Shown here: positions 34,354 through 42,112 of the stretch, one piece after another | Position numbering within the stretch: position 1 is the stretch's first letter | Layout of the letters: every line of letters begins with the position of its first letter | From: Cognatiyoonia sp965661665 | Lineage (GTDB): Bacteria > Pseudomonadota > Alphaproteobacteria > Rhodobacterales > Rhodobacteraceae | Direction of reading: 5' to 3' | NCBI RefSeq assembly: GCF_965661665.1 | Contig: NZ_CBFIEO010000016.1 | Span: forward strand, 1-64,000 | DNA: 64,000 bases | The notes under the pieces: generated by a model | Seen by the model: only the letters and a program-made list of their open reading frames with translations | Database searches by the model: none | Told to the model about the DNA's origin: nothing | Made by a program: the position numbers and the translations under genes

Positions 34354-34773
34354 TTACACCTTAGGGCTGTTGGGCAGCCACATCTTTTCAAGCTGGTAAA
34401 ACTCGCGCACTTCCGGCCGGAAGATATGCACGATCACGTCGCCCGTGTCGATCAGCACCCAATCACCTGTTTCGCGACCTTCCATTTTGGAGATCACGCG
34501 AAACTCCTGCTTGAGCTTATCGACCAGCTTTTCCGCGATCGATGTTACCTGACGGCTCGACCGACCAGAAGCGATCACCATGTAATCACCCATCTCGGAC
34601 TTACCGCGCAGTTCAATCTGCAAGATGTCTTCGGCTTTGTCGTCATCGAGGGATTTCAGGACGGCGGCTAGGATTTCTTCGCTCATCCCGTCTTGCGGTT
34701 TCGCTTTCACGCGCGACCCGCTTTTGGCAGTACCTTCTGCCTGAGTGGCTAAAGACAGTTTGATGTCCTCCAT
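34354..34773 (-). CDS. rsfS: Ribosome silencing factor RsfS
   Basis: A RsfS/Iojap protein that binds L14 on the large subunit and blocks subunit joining during starvation. The domain runs from about residue 35 to 130, with KAEDILQIELRGKSEMGDYM, IASGRSSRQVTSIAE and GDWVLIDTGDVIVHIFRP. The usual family length is about 105-120; from ATG 34773 the product is 139 residues with an unconserved first 29. ATG 34686 (MSEEILAAVL) would give a standard-length protein, so the start is uncertain. rlmH follows on the same strand. Confidence 0.9.
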   Translation of the reverse strand: MEDIKLSLATQAEGTAKSGSRVKAKPQDGMSEEILAAVLKSLDDDKAEDILQIELRGKSEMGDYMVIASGRSSRQVTSIAEKLVDKLKQEFRVISKMEGRETGDWVLIDTGDVIVHIFRPEVREFYQLEKMWLPNSPKV

Positions 34774-34879
34774 TGCATGTCATTTGCCCTTTTGGGCTTC
34801 ACTCGTAGGTCAAAGTTAACAACCTCCCCAAAACAATTCAATGACTCGACGAATGTGGCTCACGAAAAATCCTTGGCCC

Positions 34880-34909
34880 CAAAAAGCAAAAGAGCGGCCA
34901 AGGCCGCTC
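34880..34909 (-). terminator. Intrinsic terminator of the 68-residue membrane protein gene
   Basis: GAGCGGCC (34892-34899) and GGCCGCTC (34902-34909) form a perfect 8-bp stem with a tight loop. On the minus strand it is followed by TTTTGCTTTTT. It lies about 40 bp after the stop of the gene at 34947. Confidence 0.8.
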
Positions 34910-34946
34910 ACATGACACGTTGTGTGTCTCGCTTTGTATTCTGTAC

Positions 34947-35153
34947 TTATTCCGCAGGCGGCATGTGCGACTGCACACGGCGGGAGTAGAAGGACACTTC
35001 TTTTTCACCAGCAATCCACGCGGCCAGCTTGGCGCGTGACAAAGGCCACTCTTCCGGCAGGAACCGGCCGAATTTGCAAATCCACCACACGAAAACACCG
35101 GCACCAGCAACCAAACCCACGAAATATCCAGACACGAAAGTCAACATTTCCAT
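34947..35153 (-). CDS. Small single-span membrane protein, unknown function
   Basis: A 68-residue protein with one N-terminal membrane span (about 4-26: LTFVSGYFVGLVAGAGVFVWW) and a basic, then polar, cytoplasmic tail (GRFLPEEWPLSRAKLAAW). I do not recognise the family. It is supported as real by a GGAG ribosome binding site 9 bp before ATG 35153 and by a clean terminator right after its stop. It lies between rsfS and another small unknown gene, all on the minus strand. Confidence 0.65.
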   Translation of the reverse strand: MEMLTFVSGYFVGLVAGAGVFVWWICKFGRFLPEEWPLSRAKLAAWIAGEKEVSFYSRRVQSHMPPAE

Positions 35154-35298
35154 TTAGATTCTCCGCTCTTTAATCACCCAGAGAGCTACAGATAGCCCCT
35201 GTTCACGATGCAGATATGCAAATCGAATATGTCGCGTGAATGATCAAATAAGGGCATAATTTTTACAAAAGTTCTGAAAACTTCGATGAAACTTGGGT

Positions 35299-35496
35299 TT
35301 ACCCAGCGTCACCTTTCTTGCCGCTCGGCATTCGGACCTCCCGCTGTGGGAATGGAATGCTGATATCGTTTTCGGCAAAGGCGTCCCGCGGGCGGAACAG
35401 CAGCGCACCCAGTTCTTGACCTTCGCCAAGCAACATTTGGCCCCAGTTCAGAAACTCGGACGCTTGTTCTTCCAGATTTGGGACGTCTTGCTGCAT
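35299..35496 (-). CDS. Small hypothetical protein
   Basis: A 65-residue protein of unknown function, beginning MQQDVPNLEEQASEFLNWG and ending in a basic, glycine-containing tail (PSGKKGDAG). No membrane span or known motif is visible. The main support is a strong AGGAGG ribosome binding site 5-6 bp before ATG 35496 and protein-like composition. A longer frame overlapping in another phase (35309-35647) lacks such support. Confidence 0.5.
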   Translation of the reverse strand: MQQDVPNLEEQASEFLNWGQMLLGEGQELGALLFRPRDAFAENDISIPFPQREVRMPSGKKGDAG

Positions 35497-35736
35497 CGGC
35501 CCTCCTACGGATCACTTTGCAGTGCAGGCGTTTGGCGTTGCAAGCGAGACTTGCGAGTCTTTCGACTCCTGTATATTTGGAACCACATGAAACGTATCTT
35601 TGACATCGACGACCGCGCGTTTCTGCCGTGGCGGTTTTACGGCGCAAGCCAGACGCTTCTCGCTCAACTATGAGTGCCCGGGGTTGGTTCCCCGTCTATC
35701 AACTTGTCAAAAACTCACTAGCTTTCGGAGAGGACG

Positions 35737-37140
35737 ATGTCCCCTAAAACACTCTATGATAAGATTTGGGATGCCCATGTTGCGCATGAAGCGGAAGATG
35801 GCACCTGCTTGCTCTATATTGACCGTCACTTGGTCCACGAAGTGACCAGCCCACAGGCGTTTGAAGGTCTGCGGATGGCTGGCCGGCCAGTCCATGCACC
35901 CGATAAGACTATCGCAGTTCCAGATCACAACGTGCCGACAACGCCTGGTCGCGACAATCCTAAGAACATGACAGAGGACAGCGCCATTCAGGTCGCCGCC
36001 CTCGACAAGAACGCCATGGAATTTGGTATTCATTATTATCCCGTGACGGACGTCCGTCAGGGGATCGTCCACATCGTCGGGCCTGAGCAGGGGTGGACCC
36101 TTCCGGGCATGACGGTTGTTTGCGGCGACAGCCACACGGCGACGCACGGGGCCTTCGGTGCGTTGGCCCACGGCATCGGTACGTCTGAGGTGGAACACGT
36201 TCTGGCCACTCAGACATTGATCCAGAAGAAATCCAAGAACATGAAGGTTGAGATCACCGGCAAACTCCGCCCCGGTGTGACCGCGAAAGACATCACGCTG
36301 TCTGTTATCGGCAAGACCGGCACGGCGGGCGGTACAGGCTATGTCATCGAATATTGCGGTGAAGCGATCCGAGATCTGTCGATGGAAGGCCGGATGACTG
36401 TCTGCAACATGGCGATCGAAGGCGGTGCGCGCGCAGGTCTAATCGCACCGGATGAAAAAACCTTTGAATACTGCAAAGGCCGCCCCCACGCGCCGAAGGG
36501 TGCTGAGTGGGAAGCCGCTGTGACGTGGTGGAAGACGCTTTTCTCTGACGAAGACGCCCATTGGGACGAGGTCATCACTATTAAAGGCGAAGACATCGCA
36601 CCCGTTGTAACATGGGGCACATCGCCGGAAGACGTGCTACCAATCAATGCCAACGTCCCATCTGCGGATGAGTTTGAAGGCGGCAAGGTCGGCGCGGCGC
36701 AACGCTCCCTCGACTACATGGGTCTGACACCCGGCACGCCGCTCTCTGACATTGAGATCGACACGGTGTTCATTGGCTCCTGCACAAACGGTCGGATTGA
36801 AGACCTGCGTGCGGCGGCAGAGATCGTGAAAGGCAAAAAGATCAGCGTCAAACGCGCAATGGTCGTGCCCGGGTCTGGCCTTGTCCGCGCACAGGCAGAA
36901 GAAGAAGGTCTAGCCGACATCTTCAAGGACGCCGGTTTTGAATGGCGGCTTGCGGGCTGTTCAATGTGCCTTGCGATGAACCCCGACCAGTTGAGCGAAG
37001 GCGAGCGCTGCGCGTCCACATCAAACCGCAACTTCGAAGGGCGCCAAGGCTTCAAAGGCCGCACGCATCTTGTCTCACCCGGTATGGCGGCGGCCGCGGC
37101 GATCACGGGCAAACTCACCGACGTACGGGACATGATGTAA
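35737..37140 (+). CDS. leuC: 3-isopropylmalate dehydratase large subunit
   Basis: A 467-residue aconitase-family subunit which, with LeuD, isomerises 2- to 3-isopropylmalate in leucine synthesis. It carries the three cysteines for the [4Fe-4S] cluster: VFIGSCTNGRIEDLR and LAGCSMCLAMNPD. The N-terminus SPKTLYDKIWDAHV and VCGDSHTATHGAFGALAHG are typical. A GGAGAGGA site precedes ATG 35737. Its TAA stop overlaps the start of the following Tat-signal gene by 1 bp (TAATG), so leuC and leuD are separated by an extra co-translated gene. Confidence 0.96.
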   Translation: MSPKTLYDKIWDAHVAHEAEDGTCLLYIDRHLVHEVTSPQAFEGLRMAGRPVHAPDKTIAVPDHNVPTTPGRDNPKNMTEDSAIQVAALDKNAMEFGIHYYPVTDVRQGIVHIVGPEQGWTLPGMTVVCGDSHTATHGAFGALAHGIGTSEVEHVLATQTLIQKKSKNMKVEITGKLRPGVTAKDITLSVIGKTGTAGGTGYVIEYCGEAIRDLSMEGRMTVCNMAIEGGARAGLIAPDEKTFEYCKGRPHAPKGAEWEAAVTWWKTLFSDEDAHWDEVITIKGEDIAPVVTWGTSPEDVLPINANVPSADEFEGGKVGAAQRSLDYMGLTPGTPLSDIEIDTVFIGSCTNGRIEDLRAAAEIVKGKKISVKRAMVVPGSGLVRAQAEEEGLADIFKDAGFEWRLAGCSMCLAMNPDQLSEGERCASTSNRNFEGRQGFKGRTHLVSPGMAAAAAITGKLTDVRDMM

Positions 37141-37514
37141 TGAAGCGTCGCAGCTTTCTTGGATTGCTGGGTGCCGCGTTCAGCGCACCACTGATGCCAC
37201 CTGCTGCTGCGGGCGGATCAGTGGCGCGTGCGGCGCCTTACAGTCCGGCAGCGCTCCATGCCGCGATCTACCACGCGAAATCTCGCTCGGTGTTCAGCGT
37301 GTGTGGACTGTCGAGAGTTGCAAACATCTCCTTTGAACAAGCGGAAGCCTTGATGGGCGACATGGCCAAGCGGGGCATCCTCGGCCCGCTAAATGGCTCC
37401 ACCGTTGTTGGGCGCTGGGCCAAAAGCAAGATTTTGGTCACGGACAAAGTCGTTTTCTCGCGGCCTGCGCACAGCAAAGCAGTCTTCGGACCCATCAGAC
37501 AAAATTCAAACTAG
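37140..37514 (+). CDS. Tat-signal exported protein of unknown function between leuC and leuD
   Basis: A 124-residue protein. Its N-terminus has a twin-arginine signal (KRRSFLGLLGAAFSAPLMPP, cleavage around 25-30), predicting export of a folded protein. The mature part includes ISFEQAEALMGDMAKRGILG, which looks like a winged-helix element, and a basic tail. I do not recognise the family. It starts 1 bp inside the leuC stop and ends 31 bp before leuD, so it is clearly in the leucine operon although no role in leucine synthesis is known. Confidence 0.72.
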   Translation: MKRRSFLGLLGAAFSAPLMPPAAAGGSVARAAPYSPAALHAAIYHAKSRSVFSVCGLSRVANISFEQAEALMGDMAKRGILGPLNGSTVVGRWAKSKILVTDKVVFSRPAHSKAVFGPIRQNSN

Positions 37515-37545
37515 GCCGGACAGACACGGTAAAGGAACTCCTCAC

Positions 37546-38151
37546 ATGGATAAATTCACAGCATTCAGCGGCGTCGCAGCACCGATGCCATTGGTCAACA
37601 TCGACACCGATATGATCATCCCGAAGCAGTTTTTGAAAACGATCAAACGCTCTGGTCTGGGCGTGAACCTCTTCGATGAAATGCGCTATGACCGCGAAGG
37701 CAATGAGATTGCAGACTTTGTGCTGAACCAGCCGCAGTATCGCGAGGCTGAGATTTTGGTCGCTGGCGACAACTTCGGTTGCGGCTCCTCCCGCGAGCAC
37801 GCACCTTGGGCAATCAAGGATTTCGGCATTCGCTGCGTAGTCTCTACCAGCTTTGCGGATATCTTCTATAATAACTGCTTCAAAAACGGCATTCTGCCGG
37901 TTGTCCTGCCGCAAGAGCAGGTCGACGTCCTGATGGCCGATGCAGAGAAGGGATCCAACGCGCGGGTTGAGGTGAAACTCGAAGACCAGACGATCACCAC
38001 CTCCGAAGGCGAAAGCTTCAACTTCGAAGTGGATGCATTCAAAAAGCATTGCCTGCTCAATGGCCTCGACGACATTGGTCTGACGATGGAAAAAGCGGAC
38101 TCGATCGCTGCGTTTGAGGCGAAAGCAAGCACAGCACGCCCTTGGGTTTGA
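37546..38151 (+). CDS. leuD: 3-isopropylmalate dehydratase small subunit
   Basis: A 201-residue swivel domain partner of LeuC. It shows the standard MDKFTAFSGVAAPMPLVNID start, TDMIIPKQFLKTI, and the substrate-binding loop GDNFGCGSSREHAPWAI. Length is normal. An AAAGGA site lies upstream of ATG 37546, after the Tat-signal gene. leuB follows only after a 680-bp region holding a regulator remnant. Confidence 0.95.
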   Translation: MDKFTAFSGVAAPMPLVNIDTDMIIPKQFLKTIKRSGLGVNLFDEMRYDREGNEIADFVLNQPQYREAEILVAGDNFGCGSSREHAPWAIKDFGIRCVVSTSFADIFYNNCFKNGILPVVLPQEQVDVLMADAEKGSNARVEVKLEDQTITTSEGESFNFEVDAFKKHCLLNGLDDIGLTMEKADSIAAFEAKASTARPWV

Positions 38152-38159
38152 CATATTGA

Positions 38160-38187
38160 GAACGGCGGAGTGATCATTTCGCCGTTC
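38160..38187 (+). terminator. Possible terminator after leuD
   Basis: GAACGGCG (38160-38167) and CGCCGTTC (38180-38187) form a perfect 8-bp stem eight bases after the leuD stop. Only a short T-run (ATTTCG) follows, so termination may be partial. Confidence 0.5.
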
Positions 38188-38467
38188 ATTTCGACGTGAC
38201 GCGAAAAACAATGTTCAATTTGAACGGATATTAGCGGCAAAACCGTCAACGCCCCTCACCACAGCATGTTGTGGAGGCCCACAGTCATGCCACGACCTAG
38301 TTCTGAAATTATTGCATTGATGCACCACCAATGTCGCAAAAGGGCCAACATTGTTTGGTGTTATTTAACCTGTTCTTGCGAGGATTTCTGAAACTGGGCA
38401 GAAATATGACAATATTGAGGCAAACGGACATAAAGTACCGGATCATATCAGGAAACCGGCTTGGTAA

Positions 38468-38770
38468 AGTATCAGGCCTGCCATCTTCGATAATTTTCGA
38501 GAGAACGGTATGGACGTGGGGCCAGAGTTTTTTCCCGTGCGCTCTGACGATCAAAAAACCTGTTGACGATTGGTGCGGGCGGGATGCAGGACTGGCTTCA
38601 GCCAATGCACGATAGGCGATGCCGCTCCAGAGATGCAGCGCGTGCTGAAAAAACTCCCTATCCCGCCGCTCCCGATCTGGCTCACAGCGCATCCATCGAT
38701 GCATCAAACCCCGCGGGTGCGCCGCGTATGGGATCACCTGATCGACGGGCTGAAACCGTTGGTGGCTTGA
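38468..38770 (+). pseudogene. C-terminal remnant of a LysR-type regulator
   Basis: One frame reads as the end of a LysR effector domain: PAIFDNFRENGMDVGPEFF, VRSDDQKT, a TGA stop at 38564-38566, then LVRAGCRTGFSQCTIGDAAP and LPIPPLPIWLTAHPSMHQ, followed by TPRVRRVWDHLIDGLKPL. These match the usual RxDDQ, IRAGxGIGxxQ, WLxxHP and PRVRxVxDxL pattern. The frame is also stopped upstream by TAA 38465-38467, and I find no DNA-binding domain. The 5' part (38188-38467) is featureless. It is a dead gene fragment, not a working regulator. Confidence 0.75.
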
Positions 38771-38827
38771 TCCTTTTGGGCGAAACCGATAGGCCGCATG
38801 CGACGCAGACCAATCGAGGATTACCCC

Positions 38828-39934
38828 ATGTCAAACCCATCCCTTTTGATCCTAGCCGGTGACGGCATTGGTCCTGAAGTTATGGAGCAGGTGAAGCGGA
38901 TCATCGCTTGGTACGGTGATAAACGGGATTTGGCATTTGATGTGCACGAAGACCTTGTTGGAGGCGTGGCCTACGACGCGCATGGTGTGCCACTGCACGA
39001 TGACACAATGGCAAGAGCGCAAGAAGTTGATGCCGTTTTGCTGGGCGCTGTTGGTGGCCCGCAGTATGACGATCTGGATTTTAGCGTGAAGCCGGAGCGG
39101 GGCCTGCTGCGCCTCCGCAAAGAAATGGATCTGTTCGCGAACCTGCGCCCTGCGCAGTGTTTTGATGCTTTGGCGGATTTCTCGTCGCTCAAAAAGGACA
39201 TTGTGGCGGGCCTCGACATCATGATCGTGCGGGAGCTGACATCAGGCGTCTACTTCGGGGAGCCGCGCGGCATCCACATGGAAGACAACATGCGCGTTGG
39301 CATCAACACGCAGCGTTACACTGAGGCAGAGATTGAGCGTGCCGCGCGTTCCGCCTTCGAACTCGCCCGACGTCGCAACAACAAGGTCTGCTCGATGGAG
39401 AAGGCCAACGTTATGGAATCTGGCATCTTGTGGCGCGACGTCGTGACAGAAGTGCATCAGGCCGATTACGCCGATGTCGAACTGTCCCATATGTACGCAG
39501 ACAATGGCGCAATGCAGTTGGTGCGCGCGCCCAAGCAGTTCGATGTCATCCTGACCGACAACCTCTTTGGTGATATCCTGTCCGACTGTGCGGCGATGCT
39601 TACTGGTTCGCTTGGCATGTTGCCATCCGCCTCGCTCGGCCTGCCAATGGCCAATGGCCGCCCGAAAGCGATGTATGAACCGGTCCACGGCTCTGCCCCA
39701 GACATCGCCGGTCAAGGCAAAGCCAACCCAATCGCTTGTATCCTTAGCTTTGCGATGGCTCTGCGCTATTCCTTCGATCAAGGGGCAGAGGCAACGCGCC
39801 TTGAAACCGCGATTGAAAAGGTTCTGGCAGACGGTGCCCGTACAGCCGACTTGATGGGGCCAGAGGGTGGCACTCCGAGTAGCACATCCGAGATGGGTGA
39901 TGCAATATTGGGTGCATTGGACGCATCGCTCTAA
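38828..39934 (+). CDS. leuB: 3-isopropylmalate dehydrogenase
   Basis: A 368-residue NAD-dependent beta-decarboxylating dehydrogenase of leucine synthesis (3-isopropylmalate to 2-oxoisocaproate). Visible are ILAGDGIGPEVMEQV, AVGGPQYDD, the substrate arginines in LRLRKEMDLFANLRPA, the catalytic VRELTSGVYFGEPRG, and the NAD site EPVHGSAPDIAGQGKANP. ATG 38828 has GAGGA upstream. It is separated from leuCD by the LysR remnant and may have its own promoter. Confidence 0.96.
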   Translation: MSNPSLLILAGDGIGPEVMEQVKRIIAWYGDKRDLAFDVHEDLVGGVAYDAHGVPLHDDTMARAQEVDAVLLGAVGGPQYDDLDFSVKPERGLLRLRKEMDLFANLRPAQCFDALADFSSLKKDIVAGLDIMIVRELTSGVYFGEPRGIHMEDNMRVGINTQRYTEAEIERAARSAFELARRRNNKVCSMEKANVMESGILWRDVVTEVHQADYADVELSHMYADNGAMQLVRAPKQFDVILTDNLFGDILSDCAAMLTGSLGMLPSASLGLPMANGRPKAMYEPVHGSAPDIAGQGKANPIACILSFAMALRYSFDQGAEATRLETAIEKVLADGARTADLMGPEGGTPSSTSEMGDAILGALDASL

Positions 39935-39999
39935 ACCGCGCTTGCATGTGACGGCAGATTGGGTCTTTTAGGGCATAGAATAGTCCTAAGGTCATTGTC

Positions 40000-40962
40000 A
40001 TGTCGCCCAATTTGAAAGGTGCTCTTTCCGGGCTGGCCGCCTTCGCGGTCTTCTCCACGCATGACGTGATCATCAAGGTCTTGGGCGGGTCATATTCGCC
40101 TATCCAAGTGGTGTTCTTTTCCGTCCTTCTCAGCTTCCCATTGGCGACGCTGATGCTGATGCGGGACACGAAGCCAGAAACGCTGATCCCGCGCCACCCG
40201 TGGTGGCTGGCGCTGCGGACAGTGGCGGCGGTGCTGACGGGTGTCAGCGCTTTCTATGCCTTTTCCGTCCTGCCGTTGGCGCAGACTTATGCGATCATCT
40301 TTGCCTCCCCCTTGATCATCACGGTCCTTGCGATCCCTGTTTTGGGCGAAACGGTGCGCTTGCGGCGTTGGATTGCGGTAATGGTTGGATTGATCGGCGT
40401 GTTGGTTGTCCTCAGACCGGGGGCGGAGCCTTTCACCCTCGGACATATCGCAGCTTTGACGGCAGCCATCGGCGGTTCTGTGGCCGCCATCATCGTGCGT
40501 AAGATCGGGGCCGATGAACGACCTGTTGTCATGCTGCTCTACCCGATGGTCGTCAACTTCGTTGTGATGGCCACGCTTTTACCTCTGGTCTATGTTCCCA
40601 TGCCAATTGAGCATCTGGGCATGCTGGGTGTTGTTGCGGTTTTCGCGTGGATTGCGAGCCGGATGATCATCGTTGCCTACCAAAGCGGGGAGGCCGCGAT
40701 CATCGCGCCCATGCAGTATTCACAGATCATTTGGGCTTCGATCTACGGCTTTCTGTTCTTTGATGAGGTGATTGACCTCAACACAGGCATCGGTGCCGCG
40801 ATCATCATCGCCTCCGGCCTCTACATCGTTCTGCGCGAAAGCCGTGGGCACAGTTCAGAGAATACACCCGTGCTGCGCAGCCGGTCCCGTCCAGAGACGG
40901 GCACGATACCACGGGTCAGCTTGATCATGCGCGCTGTTGGAAAGACGCCGCCGCGTCAGTGA
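40000..40962 (+). CDS. DMT superfamily transporter (EamA type)
   Basis: A 320-residue membrane protein with two EamA repeats and about ten hydrophobic segments, typical of drug/metabolite transporters. It starts with LKGALSGLAAFAVFSTHDVI and contains YAIIFASPLIITVLAIPVLG and QYSQIIWASIYGFLFFDEV, the usual repeat ends. Substrate is unknown. The polar tail after about residue 285 is not membrane. Its 3' end overlaps the convergent DUF1244 gene by 7 bp. Confidence 0.88.
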   Translation: MSPNLKGALSGLAAFAVFSTHDVIIKVLGGSYSPIQVVFFSVLLSFPLATLMLMRDTKPETLIPRHPWWLALRTVAAVLTGVSAFYAFSVLPLAQTYAIIFASPLIITVLAIPVLGETVRLRRWIAVMVGLIGVLVVLRPGAEPFTLGHIAALTAAIGGSVAAIIVRKIGADERPVVMLLYPMVVNFVVMATLLPLVYVPMPIEHLGMLGVVAVFAWIASRMIIVAYQSGEAAIIAPMQYSQIIWASIYGFLFFDEVIDLNTGIGAAIIIASGLYIVLRESRGHSSENTPVLRSRSRPETGTIPRVSLIMRAVGKTPPRQ

Positions 40963-41261
40963 TTTTTGTCAAAGGCGGCTTTGGCTTCGGCGCTCGCCTC
41001 CGTCTGATATTTGGCTTTCCATTCGGAAAACGGTATCCCGTAGAACGCTTCGCGCCCTTCATCCTTTGACATCTCGATACCGCGTTCGTGCGCGGCTTCT
41101 TGATACCAACGGCTCAGGCAGTTCCGGCAAAAGCCTGCAAGGTTCATCATGTCGATATTCTGCGCGTCGGTGCGGTCTTCCATCAGGTGCTTTTGCAACC
41201 GGCGGAAGGCGGCGGCTTCGAGTTCGATCTGCGTTTGTGGGTCAATCTGTTTCACGGTCAC
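40956..41261 (-). CDS. DUF1244 family protein
   Basis: A 101-residue protein of the DUF1244 family, with FRRLQKHLMEDRTDAQNIDM, MNLAGFCRNCLSRWYQEAA and GREAFYGIPFSEWKAKYQ. The CRNC cysteine pair could bind metal; function is unknown. I chose GTG 41261, which overlaps the upstream stop by 4 bp (GTGA) and has AGGA upstream; the longer frame would add non-conserved residues inside the upstream gene. It is translationally coupled to the N-formylglutamate amidohydrolase gene. Confidence 0.83.
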   Translation of the reverse strand: MTVKQIDPQTQIELEAAAFRRLQKHLMEDRTDAQNIDMMNLAGFCRNCLSRWYQEAAHERGIEMSKDEGREAFYGIPFSEWKAKYQTEASAEAKAAFDKNH

Positions 41262-42025
41262 AATCCTGTCGTGGCGAGTGTTTCTTCTAGAATGGGGGCA
41301 AGCCGTTCGGCCCACAAGCGTTGACCGGCGGCATCCTCGATCAAATCGTTGCGCACCTCTATCAGGACATTGGCCCGACCGTGTTGCAAAGCGTGTTGAT
41401 CAATCGCGTCTCCAGGTAGCTCGCCGTTGTAGGGTTTGTTGTCCCCGACGCACCAGCACTGCGCTTCGCAGGCTTCGATAAAGGGGCGCGCAAAGCGATC
41501 ATCATGGGCATACAGTACGCCCACTTCCCAAGGGCGCTTCGGTTCGTCTTTGAGTTGCGGCGTAAAGCTGTGGATCGCACACACCACGGGGGAGGTGATC
41601 GAAACAGCGACCTCCGCAATGGCGGCATGGTAGGGCGCGTAAAGCGTGTCTTTCCGTCGCTGTAGCTCATCCGCTGTCGCAGCGCGGTTCGCAGGAATAA
41701 TGGAGCCGTCATAGATCGTACGGATCAGCGTCGGGTCCGACGCGCCACGGTTCGGGTCGATCACAATGCGGGAGAAATTGGAGAGGACAGCCGCGCTATC
41801 CAGAAGGTCGGACAGATGCCGTGTCACGCCCGCTGCCCCAATGTCATAGGCGATATGTCGGTCCATATCCGCACTGGGCAGCCCAAGATCGCCGCCATTC
41901 ACCCAATCGGGCACGCGGTTCGATGCATGATCACAGGTCAAAAGCCACCGACCCGCCCGATTTAGGCCAATTATTTCATATGCTTCGTCGGACACTCGCA
42001 CCGCCATTTTGGTTTCCGTATCCAT
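41258..42025 (-). CDS. N-formylglutamate amidohydrolase family protein
   Basis: A product of about 255 residues of the FGase family (the HutG-type hydrolase that ends one route of histidine degradation). Motifs include LLTCDHASNRVPD near the start, HIAYDIGAAGVTRHLSDLL, FSRIVIDPNRG and the late LIEVRNDLIED. No other hut genes are near, so a general formyl- or acyl-glutamate hydrolase role is possible. The start is uncertain among 42067, 42025 and 42007; none has a strong ribosome binding site. Coupled to the DUF1244 gene; divergent from pyk. Confidence 0.82.
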   Translation of the reverse strand: MDTETKMAVRVSDEAYEIIGLNRAGRWLLTCDHASNRVPDWVNGGDLGLPSADMDRHIAYDIGAAGVTRHLSDLLDSAAVLSNFSRIVIDPNRGASDPTLIRTIYDGSIIPANRAATADELQRRKDTLYAPYHAAIAEVAVSITSPVVCAIHSFTPQLKDEPKRPWEVGVLYAHDDRFARPFIEACEAQCWCVGDNKPYNGELPGDAIDQHALQHGRANVLIEVRNDLIEDAAGQRLWAERLAPILEETLATTGL

Positions 42026-42112
42026 AGGGCAGTTGCCGCCGAAAGGGAAATGCGTATAACGAGCCAAAAAGCGTTAACGCTAACGCCGATCGAATGAATT
42101 GAAGGAAGCCCT

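Noticed and set aside
34774..34946. A small plus-strand gene at 34777-34989
   Set aside because: It crosses a minus-strand terminator and the 68-residue gene, and lacks a ribosome binding site.
35587..35673. A 28-codon frame upstream of leuC as a leucine leader peptide
   Set aside because: Only four scattered leucines, no regulatory leucine run and no clear antiterminator/terminator pair before leuC.
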